The translations under genes and the position numbers were made by a program. From Sulfurimonas sp. (GTDB lineage: Bacteria; Campylobacterota; Campylobacteria; Campylobacterales; Sulfurimonadaceae): a stretch of DNA of 15,661 nt. Where the stretch lies: NCBI GenBank assembly GCA_027083475.1, contig JALWON010000312.1, positions 1-15,661 on the forward strand, given 5' to 3'. The notes below the pieces were generated by a model. That model saw only the letters and a list, made by a program, of their open reading frames with translations. It ran no database searches and was not told the origin of the DNA. Of the stretch, positions 1-7,364 are shown one piece after another. Within the stretch, counting starts at the first letter, position 1, and the number at the start of each line of letters is the position of its first letter.

Positions 1-1
1 T

Positions 2-595
2 TATGAAACAAGTGTTATCAAACGCAACTGTTTTGTAGTGGGTGATGCCTTAGGCTTTCGTGTGAGCGATGCCATGCTTTTGCAAAAAGAGGCAGTTTTC
101 CCTGTAAAAGAAGATTTTGTATTGCCAAAGCAGCAGAAAAATATTGCTTTGGTGATTGGCGCTTCTTGGGAGTCAAAGATTTATCCAAAGGAGCTTTTAG
201 CAGAAGTGTGTCAAGCGTTGGAAGCACAGTTTTACATTATTTGGGGTAATGCACAAGAAAAAGATGTCGCTTTATGGCTTACACAGGAGTGCACAAACGC
301 AACGCTTGCTCCAAAACTTGATTTACAAGCACTTGCTTCTTTTATCGCACATATGGATTTAGTGATAGGCAATGACACGGGACCTACACATTTGGCTTGG
401 GCACAAAATATTGCTTCTATTACACTCTTTGGCCCTACAAATGAGCGGATGATTTTTGAAACAAGTAAAAATGTTGCCCTGCATTCTCCCTCAGTAGTTG
501 ATATTTTAAAAATCAATAAAAATGATTTCTCCATCTCTGAAATACCACCAAAAAAGATTATAAGTAGAGTAAAGGAACTGTTATATGGGATATAA
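2..595 (+). CDS. waaC: Lipopolysaccharide heptosyltransferase I, C-terminal part (5' end outside window)
   Basis: Glycosyltransferase family 9 enzyme expected to add the first L-glycero-D-manno-heptose to Kdo of the lipooligosaccharide core, on the cytoplasmic face of the inner membrane. The frame is open to the left edge, so only about 197 C-terminal residues of a protein usually near 340 are seen; the GTG at 38 is an internal valine, not a start. Visible family marks are the start of the second Rossmann domain (ALVIGASWESKIYPKE) and the sugar-nucleotide-binding motif GNDTGPTHLAWA, followed by TLFGPT. The stop overlaps the next gene by 11 nt, and waaC followed by htrB is the known opening of the Campylobacter LOS locus, which supports heptosyltransferase I over II. 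Family assignment is firm; the I/II distinction rests on sequence feel plus context. Confidence 0.88.
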   Translation, partial: YETSVIKRNCFVVGDALGFRVSDAMLLQKEAVFPVKEDFVLPKQQKNIALVIGASWESKIYPKELLAEVCQALEAQFYIIWGNAQEKDVALWLTQECTNATLAPKLDLQALASFIAHMDLVIGNDTGPTHLAWAQNIASITLFGPTNERMIFETSKNVALHSPSVVDILKINKNDFSISEIPPKKIISRVKELLYGI

Positions 596-1469
596 AATAC
601 TGCTTCTTTTGGAGTCGCTTTTAATGCTTCTTCCAAAAAGTTTGAGAAAAATGTTTTTTGCTTTCCTTGCAAAAATAGCCTACCTTTTAGCTCCAAAATA
701 TAGAAAAATAGTACGGCAAAATCTCAACTATGCGTTTGATGGAACAATGAGTGATACTGAGATAGAAGCGATTACAAAATATAGTTTTAAAAATCTTTTG
801 TTTAATTTTTTACACTTAATGGAGCTTCGCCATATGAGTCAAGAAGATTTAGAGAAAAAAATCACAATTCAAAACAGAGAAGCAGTAGAGAAAGTGCATA
901 AAGAGGGAAGGGCAGTTATTTATGTTACAACACACTACTCCTCTTGGGAACTTGGTGGTGCGGCTATTGGGGCACTGATAGAACCACTCGGTGCAGTCTA
1001 TAAAAAAATGAAAAACAGAGAGTATGAGCAATGGGTGCTTCAAGCCCGTGCTCGCTTTGGCAATACAAATTTAGAAAAAGCAAAGGTTGTCAAACCGCTG
1101 ATTCAACTCATCAAAGCCGGCAAGGCTTCTGGCTTATTGATAGATACTAACATTAATGAAAGAGAGGGGACGATTGTAAACTTTATGGGAAAACCCATCC
1201 GTCAAGTAATCACCCCTGCCTATCTTGCAAGAAAATTTAATGCAGCGATTATTCCTGTCTCTATCAGGACAGATGATGAGGAGCATTATACTTTAATGCT
1301 TTTTGATGAAATTCCTGTGGAAAAAACAGAGGATGAAGCGGCCGATTTACAAAAAGCAACACAGCTCCAAGCCGATTGGCTGACAGCTCTTATAAGCAAA
1401 GAGCCAAAATTTTGGTTTTGGCTCCATAGACGATGGAAAAATGATAAGCCTGAGATTTATCAGGATTAG
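585..1469 (+). CDS. htrB: Lipid A biosynthesis lauroyl-type acyltransferase (LpxL/HtrB family)
   Basis: Membrane-associated acyl-ACP-dependent late acyltransferase that adds a secondary acyl chain to Kdo-lipid A. The 294-residue length fits the family. It opens with a hydrophobic segment (about residues 4-35) that would anchor it to the inner membrane, and carries the catalytic H-x4-E/D motif as HYSSWE, with H117 and E122. Near the C-terminus PKFWFWLHRRWK matches the usual W-x-H-x-RW ending of this family. The ATG at 585 lies inside the end of waaC, implying translational coupling. The gene ends tail-to-tail with the AI-2E transporter gene, overlapping it by 4 nt. Which acyl chain it transfers cannot be read from sequence. 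Confidence 0.92.
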   Translation: MGYKILLLLESLLMLLPKSLRKMFFAFLAKIAYLLAPKYRKIVRQNLNYAFDGTMSDTEIEAITKYSFKNLLFNFLHLMELRHMSQEDLEKKITIQNREAVEKVHKEGRAVIYVTTHYSSWELGGAAIGALIEPLGAVYKKMKNREYEQWVLQARARFGNTNLEKAKVVKPLIQLIKAGKASGLLIDTNINEREGTIVNFMGKPIRQVITPAYLARKFNAAIIPVSIRTDDEEHYTLMLFDEIPVEKTEDEAADLQKATQLQADWLTALISKEPKFWFWLHRRWKNDKPEIYQD

Positions 1470-2518
1470 TTAATATTTCTGATTTCAAACTCTTTGCTTC
1501 TATCTTCAAAGAGTTTTAAAATAGTTAAGAAAAATGCAGTGATGGCTGGACCTAAAATCATGCCCCAAAAACCAAAGGTTGTAAGCCCTGCAATGATGGC
1601 AAAAAAGATGACAAGCTCGTTCATCTGCGTTTGGTTGTTATGTAAAACTCTGTTATTAATCTCTTTGATGATAAGTGGTTTTATAAAGGTATCAGCAACG
1701 ATTGAGATAACGACAATAGAGTAGAGTGCAATAAAAATTGCTGCATGTGTGTTGCCAAATGAGAGCTCATAAAGCATAAATGGAAGCCACATAATGATGC
1801 CACCAATAACGGGAATTAAAGAAGCAAAACCATACATCACTCCAAATAAAATACCATTATACCCAAGGTAAGAGATAGCTAAACCAAAAAGCATACCCTC
1901 AAACATAGCTGTTGCTATGATTGAGTAAAAAACGACACCCATAACAGCAGAGAGTTCTTTGACCATTAAGGTACTTTCATCAACAGACATTTGTACAATG
2001 CGTTTGATAAACGCAATAATTGCAGAGCCATTGTACTGTGCAAAGAAATAAAAGATGATGATAAGAAAAGCATTCTTTAAAAATCCTGCACTAAAAGCAC
2101 CTACTTTTGCAGCACTGCTTAAGGCACTTGAGGTTAAAAGTTTTGTATCGAACTCTTGCATTGCATCATTTAAATAAGGCTTTAAAAAGAGAAGATACTC
2201 AGGAGGGTTTGCTATGGTTGATTTTATATAGAGTTGTATTTTTTGTAAGACTTCAGGTTCTACTGAGTTGAGTTTGATGGTTAAAGTAGCTAAAAAATAG
2301 CCCAAAGGAGCAAAAAAGAGTATAGCTAAGAGCAGGCTTGAGAGTGATGCGGCAAAGAGCTTGTTTTTGAAAACTTTTTCAAAATAATCTTGAATGTTTG
2401 CAGTAGAAATGGCAAGAAGCGAGGCAATAGTGATGAGTAAGAGAAAAGGTGCATAAAGCAGATACATCCAGTATAAGGCAGTTGCAAAGAGTATGGCTGT
2501 AAAGTATTGTGGTTTCAT
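1466..2518 (-). CDS. AI-2E family transporter (PerM/YdiK-like) membrane protein
   Basis: Polytopic inner-membrane protein of 350 residues, with about seven or eight hydrophobic segments spread over its whole length. The C-terminal half shows the family pattern, including a glycine-rich segment around PVIGGIIMWLPF and a final TTFGFWGMILGPAITAF segment. The family (Pfam AI-2E_transport) includes proteins tied to autoinducer-2 export and others acting as ion or small-molecule exporters, so substrate is unknown. The start codon overlaps the ruvB stop by one base (TAATG), so translation is probably coupled to ruvB as the last gene of panB–ruvB–transporter. A link to DNA repair is not implied; this is probably just operon packing. 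Confidence 0.85.
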   Translation of the reverse strand: MKPQYFTAILFATALYWMYLLYAPFLLLITIASLLAISTANIQDYFEKVFKNKLFAASLSSLLLAILFFAPLGYFLATLTIKLNSVEPEVLQKIQLYIKSTIANPPEYLLFLKPYLNDAMQEFDTKLLTSSALSSAAKVGAFSAGFLKNAFLIIIFYFFAQYNGSAIIAFIKRIVQMSVDESTLMVKELSAVMGVVFYSIIATAMFEGMLFGLAISYLGYNGILFGVMYGFASLIPVIGGIIMWLPFMLYELSFGNTHAAIFIALYSIVVISIVADTFIKPLIIKEINNRVLHNNQTQMNELVIFFAIIAGLTTFGFWGMILGPAITAFFLTILKLFEDRSKEFEIRNIN

Positions 2519-3531
2519 TAAAAAAGTGTTCCATCCTCGTTGATATAGTTTAAACTCAAAGCATCATATGTCTTTGGTGTGGCTTTTCTTCCCTTGGCTG
2601 TCCGCTCTAGGTAGCCATTGGCGATGAGATAGGGTTCAAGTACATCTTCAACTGTTCCCTCATCTTCACTGAGTGAAGCTGCAATAGAACTCAGACCCAT
2701 TGCACGTCCTTTTGCATGTGCAAGGAGTTTCAGCAAACGCAAATCCATCTCATCAAAACCATGCGAATTAATTCCAAGTTCATCAAGGGCATATTTTGTT
2801 GTTGCATGGTTTATCTGTGCTTCATCTGCTACATCGGCAAAATCACGCACTCTACGTAATAAACGCAGTGCAATACGTGGTGTTCCACGACTGCGTTTAC
2901 TAATCTCTAAGGCTGCTTCTTTGACAATCTCCTTTTCGAGTTTATGTGATGCTTGCACAATGATCTTTGCAAGTTCTTCAGCATTGTAAAACTGCATACG
3001 AAAACTCATGCCAAATCGATCACGTAAGGGGTTTGAGAGCATACCGGCTCGTGTTGTTGCCCCTATGAGGGTGAAGCGAGGGAGGTCGATTTTAACGGTT
3101 TGTGCTGCAGGACCACTCCCTATAATAATATCTATACGGTAATCTTCCATAGAGGAGTACAGAATCTCTTCTACTGCTGGAGAGAGACGGTGAATTTCAT
3201 CTATAAAGAGAATATCTCCCTCTTCAAGGTTTGTCAAAATTGCAGCCAAATCGCCACTTTTTTCTATCATAGGTGCAGCCGTGACCTTGATATTTGCTTG
3301 CATCTCATTGGCAATAATGAGAGCGAGTGTAGTTTTTCCAAGTCCGGGGGGTCCAAAAAAGAGGACATGATCAAGGGCTTCTTGGCGTTTTTTACTCGCT
3401 TCTATAAAAACACCAAGATTTTTTTTAATCTGATCTTGCCCGATGTATTCACTCCAGGCATCCGGTCTGAGTGTGACTTCACTTGAGGCTTCTTCAGAGT
3501 CAAAAGTTTCAATTTCAACCATTCTTTCCAT
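2518..3531 (-). CDS. ruvB: Holliday junction branch migration ATPase RuvB
   Basis: AAA+ motor that, with RuvA, drives branch migration of Holliday junctions during recombinational repair. Length is typical (337 aa). Visible in order: Walker A GPPGLGKT (residues 60-67), Walker B with DEIH (111-114), sensor 1 GATTRAG (157-163) followed by LRDRFG carrying the expected arginine finger, and a C-terminal winged helix (about 270-330) with GLSSIAASLSEDEGTVEDV. The ATG at 3531 is preferred, with a weak GAG upstream; an in-frame ATG three codons later is possible. It starts 28 nt after panB stops and overlaps the transporter gene by one base. ruvA and ruvC are not in the window, as usual in Campylobacterota where ruv genes are scattered. 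Confidence 0.97.
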   Translation of the reverse strand: MERMVEIETFDSEEASSEVTLRPDAWSEYIGQDQIKKNLGVFIEASKKRQEALDHVLFFGPPGLGKTTLALIIANEMQANIKVTAAPMIEKSGDLAAILTNLEEGDILFIDEIHRLSPAVEEILYSSMEDYRIDIIIGSGPAAQTVKIDLPRFTLIGATTRAGMLSNPLRDRFGMSFRMQFYNAEELAKIIVQASHKLEKEIVKEAALEISKRSRGTPRIALRLLRRVRDFADVADEAQINHATTKYALDELGINSHGFDEMDLRLLKLLAHAKGRAMGLSSIAASLSEDEGTVEDVLEPYLIANGYLERTAKGRKATPKTYDALSLNYINEDGTLF

Positions 3532-3559
3532 TAGCTATTTCTCATTAGAATGTTTTTCA

Positions 3560-4351
3560 TTAGTAGGTATGTTCTTGTGTTGGAAATGTTTTTGTCTGTA
3601 CTTCTGTGGCATACTCTTGGAGTGCCTCTTTGACAAGACTTGCACCATCAAGATACTTTTTGACAAATTTTGGTGTAAATGCTTCAAAAAGTCCTAACAT
3701 GTCTGAAAAGACAAGTACCTGCCCATCGACATCTTTTCCAGCCCCTATACCGATGACAGGAATGCCAACAGAAGCTGCAACTTTCTTTGCGACATCTGCT
3801 TTGACACCCTCTATAACCATACAAAAAGCCCCTGCATTTTCTATGGCTTTCGCATCTTTGATGAGTTGTGACTCTTCCTCTTTGGTTTTTCCTTTGACCT
3901 TGTAACCGCCTTCACTACGTACAGATTGAGGGAGTAAACCAATATGCCCACAAACAGCAATACCGTTATTTGTAAGGTGTGCAACAATAGAAGCTTTCTC
4001 TGCTCCTCCTTCAATTTTGACACAATCTGCCTGCGTTTGTTGAAAGACTTGTGTTGCGTTTTGGAGGGCTAACTCTTTACTTGTATAGGTTCCAAATGGC
4101 ATATCTGTAATCACAAAGCTGTTTTGTGCACCTCTACAGACGGCATTTGTGTGGTAAATCATCTGTTCTAAAGTTGCACTCACAGTATCGCTTTTGCCAG
4201 CAAAACTCATGTTGAGACTGTCACCAACTAAAATCATGTCGGCACTCGGCTCAAGCAGTCTTGCAAAGAGTGCATCGTATGCTGTAATCATGACTAAAGG
4301 CTCTTGCCCTTTACGCTTTTTTATTGTCGAAATTGTCAGTTTTTTATTCAT
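3560..4351 (-). CDS. panB: 3-methyl-2-oxobutanoate hydroxymethyltransferase (ketopantoate hydroxymethyltransferase)
   Basis: First committed enzyme of pantothenate/CoA synthesis: transfers a hydroxymethyl group from 5,10-methylene-tetrahydrofolate to 2-oxoisovalerate, giving ketopantoate. A cytoplasmic TIM-barrel enzyme of 263 residues, normal length. Family motifs are present: MITAYDA, VGDSLNM with metal ligand D44, VITDMPFGTY with D83, VKIEGG with K112 and E114, VCGHIGLLPQ, catalytic E181 and the late GIGAGKDVDGQVLVFSDMLG. All expected active-site residues are intact. It is the first gene of a leftward operon with ruvB and an AI-2E transporter, and its promoter overlaps that of the divergent HPt gene. 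No clear Shine-Dalgarno precedes the ATG. panC and panD are not in the window. Confidence 0.97.
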   Translation of the reverse strand: MNKKLTISTIKKRKGQEPLVMITAYDALFARLLEPSADMILVGDSLNMSFAGKSDTVSATLEQMIYHTNAVCRGAQNSFVITDMPFGTYTSKELALQNATQVFQQTQADCVKIEGGAEKASIVAHLTNNGIAVCGHIGLLPQSVRSEGGYKVKGKTKEEESQLIKDAKAIENAGAFCMVIEGVKADVAKKVAASVGIPVIGIGAGKDVDGQVLVFSDMLGLFEAFTPKFVKKYLDGASLVKEALQEYATEVQTKTFPTQEHTY

Positions 4352-4370
4352 AGTAGTATTTTAACTAAAA

Positions 4371-4390
4371 ATTGCTATAATTGTAGCAAT
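4371..4390. promoter_or_regulatory. Palindromic bidirectional extended -10 promoter between panB and the HPt gene
   Basis: ATTGCTA and TAGCAAT form a perfect 7-bp inverted repeat around a 6-bp centre. Read rightward it contains TGCTATAAT (4373-4381), an extended -10 with the start expected near 4388, giving the HPt gene a ~19-nt leader. Read leftward it contains TGCTACAAT (4388-4380), which would start panB near 4373. It could equally be a regulator's operator or a 5' hairpin. The boxes are seen; activity is inferred. Confidence 0.6.
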
Positions 4391-4406
4391 ATTGGAGAAT
4401 TATTTT

Positions 4407-4811
4407 ATGGGCATAAGAAGCGATTTAGAAGCAGACTTTGATTTTGAAATAGTTGATGAGTTTTTAGACCACTTTGCCATTATGGTTGAGAGCATGGAAA
4501 TTATGATTATGGACCTCTCACATAATGAAGCGATGTATAGACGAGCTGTTGATGAACTTTTTCGTGTCTTTCACAATATAAAATCAGCTTCTGGCTACTT
4601 AAAAATCACCCCGATGTTCAAACTGGCTTCATTTGTAGAAGATGCACTTGAGAGCTTACGCCAAACAGAGCCACCTGTTTCTGCGGAAACAACTGATTGG
4701 CTTTTGGCTATTAGCGATATGTTTGCCCAGTGGCAAGATGATTTGAAATTAGATAATGAATTGAGCAAAATAAAATATGCTCTTTTAAAAATACCTGACT
4801 TGGGAAAATAA
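4407..4811 (+). CDS. Orphan histidine phosphotransfer (HPt) domain protein
   Basis: Small soluble helical protein of 134 residues whose centre matches an HPt domain, the phosphohistidine carrier of phosphorelays. The key stretch is ELFRVFHNIKSASGYL, where H56 in the FHxxKSxSG context is the expected phosphorylated histidine, followed by a helix with LASFVEDALE as in the CheA P1 domain. There is no kinase, receiver or membrane segment, so its partners are unknown and encoded elsewhere. The start is taken as ATG 4407, because GGAG at 4394-4397 sits 9 nt before it; the in-frame TTG at 4392 overlaps that Shine-Dalgarno and is unlikely. trpA starts 6 nt after its stop, so the two are cotranscribed, with no evident functional reason. 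Confidence 0.78.
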   Translation: MGIRSDLEADFDFEIVDEFLDHFAIMVESMEIMIMDLSHNEAMYRRAVDELFRVFHNIKSASGYLKITPMFKLASFVEDALESLRQTEPPVSAETTDWLLAISDMFAQWQDDLKLDNELSKIKYALLKIPDLGK

Positions 4812-4817
4812 TAAAAT

Positions 4818-5558
4818 ATGAAAAATTTAGTGGCTTATATTACTTCAGGGTATCCTGAAAAATCATTTAGTGTAGATCTTGCCTTGGCTTTGGGTGAGAA
4901 TGGTGTAGATACTTTAGAACTTGGTGTTCCTTTTTCAGACCCAGTGGCAGATGGTCCTTTGATAGAAAAAGCAAACCATAAAGCACTTGAATTAGGCTTT
5001 AAGTTTCAAGATTTACTCGAAATATCACAAGCAGTAGCCCCAAAGGTAGATACTTTGTGGATGGGTTACTTTAACAGTTTTTATCAACAAAATATGGAAA
5101 AACTTCTGCCTTTGGCACGTAAGATTGGGGTGAATGGTTTGATTATTCCTGATGTACCGCATGAAGAGGCTTTGCTTTATAAAGATTTATTTACAAGAAA
5201 TAACTTGGCAAATATTAGTTTTGTAGCACCTACAGACAGTGAAGCACGTATAAAAGAAGTGGTGCAAGATGCACAAAAATTTATTTATATGGTAGCATAT
5301 ACAGGTATCACAGGCTCTGGAAAGGCTGAAGATTTACAACCCTTTTTAGATTCTATAAAAAAATACACACAAACACCTGTCTATGTAGGTTTTGGTGTGA
5401 ATGCAAAAACAGCCAAAGAGAAGGTAAAAGGAGCAGATGGTGTGATTGTTGGGAGTGCATTTATTGATATACTTTTACAAGAAGATCTGAATTACTCTCA
5501 AAAAATTACAAAGTGCAGTTCCCTTGCACAGACAATCAAAAATGAGATAAATGGGTAG
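4818..5558 (+). CDS. trpA: Tryptophan synthase alpha chain
   Basis: Cleaves indole-3-glycerol phosphate to indole and glyceraldehyde 3-phosphate in the alpha2beta2 tryptophan synthase. A 246-residue TIM barrel, slightly short at the N-terminus compared with about 265. The signature ELGVPFSDPVADGP carries the catalytic pair E34 and D45 (Glu49 and Asp60 in E. coli). MVAYTGITGSG forms the later loop, and GFGVNAKTA and DGVIVGSAFID the phosphate-binding strands. trpB and the other trp genes are absent, so the gene stands apart from any trp operon, following an HPt gene. Its 3' end overlaps the convergent hepT by 23 nt. Confidence 0.96.
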   Translation: MKNLVAYITSGYPEKSFSVDLALALGENGVDTLELGVPFSDPVADGPLIEKANHKALELGFKFQDLLEISQAVAPKVDTLWMGYFNSFYQQNMEKLLPLARKIGVNGLIIPDVPHEEALLYKDLFTRNNLANISFVAPTDSEARIKEVVQDAQKFIYMVAYTGITGSGKAEDLQPFLDSIKKYTQTPVYVGFGVNAKTAKEKVKGADGVIVGSAFIDILLQEDLNYSQKITKCSSLAQTIKNEING

Positions 5559-5889
5559 TTATGGTCTCTTTAAAAATTGGTAAATTGTATCTCACCACAT
5601 CTTCTATAATATTATCATCTGTACTATCATAGTCGTGTGCGATATAATTTCTTACTGCATTAATTCCTTTTAAGTCATTACTTGTAAATAGTTCAAGAGT
5701 TGTAAACTCATTTTCATCTTTGAGTTTATTGAACTGTTCTGCAATTCTTATAATGTTCATTCTTATAGCAGGTTTGATGATTTTATCTTCTATGGAGTGA
5801 GTGACTTTTAAATTGCTTTCATTCATAATAAACTCAATATTTTCTATGCACACATAAATCTTTTTGAGTCTGTCTATTGCATTAGACAT
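5536..5889 (-). CDS. hepT: HepT-like toxin (HEPN RNase) of a type VII MntA–HepT system
   Basis: Small helical HEPN/DUF86-family protein of 117 residues. It carries the diagnostic RX4HXY motif as RNYIAHDY (R80, H85, Y87), the active site of HepT-type ribonucleases. In characterised pairs the tyrosine is the residue AMPylated by MntA, which neutralises the toxin. The motif is intact, so the toxin could be active. Its start overlaps the end of the mntA-like gene by 8 nt, the usual antitoxin-first order with coupled translation. The 3' end runs 23 nt into trpA on the opposite strand. Function is inferred from family, motif and pairing; some DUF86 proteins have no proven RNase activity. Confidence 0.88.
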   Translation of the reverse strand: MSNAIDRLKKIYVCIENIEFIMNESNLKVTHSIEDKIIKPAIRMNIIRIAEQFNKLKDENEFTTLELFTSNDLKGINAVRNYIAHDYDSTDDNIIEDVVRYNLPIFKETITTHLSHF

Positions 5890-6181
5890 TAATGAGATCT
5901 TTCAGTATGGATCGATTTGTATCAGGAACTAAATCAATAGGAGATTTAAAAAGTACTTGGAGCTCTTTTTTTATATCTTCAATTCGAAGAAGTTTTGAAA
6001 AGCCGTCTTTGTATTGAGTTGAAAATTTGTCATAATCAAGTTTGTAAGCAATATCGATGTCACTAAACTTTGTTTGGGTGTCTCTTGCATAGCTGCCAAA
6101 AAGTCCTATCAATATTATGCCCTCTTTTTCATAAGTAGGCTTTAATGCTTTCAGTGTTGCTAGAATTTCACTTTTATACAT
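5882..6181 (-). CDS. mntA: MntA-like minimal nucleotidyltransferase antitoxin
   Basis: Nucleotidyltransferase-fold protein of 99 residues, the size of minimal nucleotidyltransferases. It shows GLFGSYARD followed by SDIDIA, giving the GSX10DXD signature (G29, S30, D41, D43) that binds Mg-ATP. In MntA–HepT systems this enzyme AMPylates the HepT toxin and silences it. The residue after the Arg is Asp (ARD) where Gly is usual, a mild variation. A GTGAGG Shine-Dalgarno (6190-6195) lies 8 nt before the ATG, and an extended -10 TGCTATACT stands at 6220-6212. The partner gene follows with an 8-nt overlap. A plain, non-TA nucleotidyltransferase is possible but the pairing argues against it. Confidence 0.86.
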   Translation of the reverse strand: MYKSEILATLKALKPTYEKEGIILIGLFGSYARDTQTKFSDIDIAYKLDYDKFSTQYKDGFSKLLRIEDIKKELQVLFKSPIDLVPDTNRSILKDLINV

Positions 6182-6211
6182 AAAAATAACCTCACTTTTT
6201 CATTTGAGTCA

Positions 6212-6220
6212 AGTATAGCA
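6212..6220 (-). promoter_or_regulatory. Extended -10 promoter of mntA–hepT
   Basis: TGCTATACT on the minus strand gives a predicted start near 6205 and a leader of about 24 nt containing the GTGAGG ribosome binding site. There is no good -35 box, as is common for Campylobacterota sigma70 promoters. Box seen, activity inferred. Confidence 0.6.
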
Positions 6221-6251
6221 TAGTTTAATTTATATTGTGTATAAGTATATT

Positions 6252-6327
6252 TGGTCTCCCCACGAGGACTCGAACCTCGAGCTAGGCCTTAGGAGGGCCC
6301 TGCTTTATCCAGTTAAGCGATGAGGAG
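6252..6327 (-). tRNA. tRNA-Arg, anticodon CCT
   Basis: A full cloverleaf of 76 nt with encoded CCA. The acceptor CTCCTCA pairs with TGGGGAG with one G-T wobble. The D-arm is GCTT/AAGC, the anticodon stem GGGCC/GGCCT closes loop CTCCTAA with anticodon CCT (reads AGG), and the T-arm CGAGG/CCTCG carries TTCGAGT. The variable loop is 4 nt and the discriminator is A. It lies alone between mntA and the LysR gene, transcribed leftward, with about 135 bp of AT-rich DNA upstream. A possible -10 (TATTAT) lies at 6359-6354, but several AT-rich matches compete. Confidence 0.96.
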
Positions 6328-6463
6328 TATTTGTAATTTTGCTCTTAATTCGAATAATATCATAAATTCTCTTTACAAATTGTAATATATTATAAGAAAA
6401 CACTTGATTTAATTATAATTCTCAGTTATAATTTTATTATCAATTATACTTATAGGAATTATT

Positions 6464-7363
6464 ATGTTAAAAGATTTTGCAAAATTGCAAACATTTTTGA
6501 TGGTTATCAAAGAGAAAAGTTTTTCGAAGGCTTCAGCCAAATTGGGAATCTCTCAACCTGCGGTAACACAACAAATCAAATTTATAGAAGATTATTTAGA
6601 CACGAAGATTGTGGATAGAAAGAAAAATGGAATTTTACTCACAAAAGAGGGTGAAGATTTATTTCGCATTGCGCAAAGACTTGAAAAAACAATTATGACA
6701 AGTGAAAAAGATTTACTGAAAATTATTAACAAAGATTTCACTTTTGTCATGGGGTCTTCTTTTACGATTGGAAATTACATTTTGCCAAATTATCTTGGTG
6801 AGATTAAAAAACGCATCGCAAATGAAGTATTTATGAATGTTGATTGGTCGGCAAAAATCATTGAACAACTTTTAGATAAAAAAATTGATATTGCTCTTAT
6901 AGAATCGCCAGTGATGGAAGATGGACTCATTTATAGAGAGTGGGTAGAAGATGAACTTGTTGTTATTTCTAACCAACCTATTAAAAAACAGCTCGTAGCA
7001 GATGATTTACTTGAATTTGATTGGATTTGTCGTAATGAAGAGTCACATACAAGAAAATTAACAGCAGAAGCTTTTGAAGAGATTGGTGTGCAGTGTAACC
7101 ATTTTAATGTTATCGGTGTGCTTGCAAGTACAACGGCTATTAAAGAGTCTATTATGCGAGCAAAAAACAGAGAAAAACCGCTTGTTTCGATTATGTCAAA
7201 ACATGTTGCACAGACAGAGGTTGAAAATGGAACACTCTATGAATCAAAACTGAAAAATCATAAAATGGTAAGAAAATTTTATATTGCTTACTCTAAAGAT
7301 AGAAAACATGATGCCTTTGTGGATAATGTTGTAAACTATCTGCTCTCTTTACACAAAATATAA
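6464..7363 (+). CDS. LysR-type transcriptional regulator
   Basis: DNA-binding regulator of 299 residues. A winged HTH occupies roughly residues 5-62, with FSKASAKLGISQPAVTQQIK as the helix-turn-helix and GILLTKEGE as the wing, then a linker helix. From about residue 93 there is the periplasmic-binding-like inducer domain. The effector is unknown. AGGA (6454-6457) lies 6 nt before the ATG. The gene faces the tRNA and ends one base from the convergent operon, so it has no divergent metabolic partner to reveal its target in the classic LysR way. Two TATAAT boxes (6414-6419 and 6427-6432) lie upstream, the nearer giving a ~25-nt leader; they sit in a direct repeat of TTATAATT that could also be an autoregulatory site. 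Confidence 0.92.
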   Translation: MLKDFAKLQTFLMVIKEKSFSKASAKLGISQPAVTQQIKFIEDYLDTKIVDRKKNGILLTKEGEDLFRIAQRLEKTIMTSEKDLLKIINKDFTFVMGSSFTIGNYILPNYLGEIKKRIANEVFMNVDWSAKIIEQLLDKKIDIALIESPVMEDGLIYREWVEDELVVISNQPIKKQLVADDLLEFDWICRNEESHTRKLTAEAFEEIGVQCNHFNVIGVLASTTAIKESIMRAKNREKPLVSIMSKHVAQTEVENGTLYESKLKNHKMVRKFYIAYSKDRKHDAFVDNVVNYLLSLHKI

Positions 7364-7364
7364 A

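Noticed and set aside
38..595. GTG at 38 as the start of a 185-residue protein
   Set aside because: The frame is open to the left edge and the upstream residues continue the heptosyltransferase; this GTG is an internal valine.
232..696. Open frame of 154 residues on the minus strand across waaC/htrB
   Set aside because: It is antisense to two recognised genes and has no recognisable protein features.
4392..4406. TTG 4392 as the HPt start
   Set aside because: It overlaps the GGAG ribosome site that serves ATG 4407.
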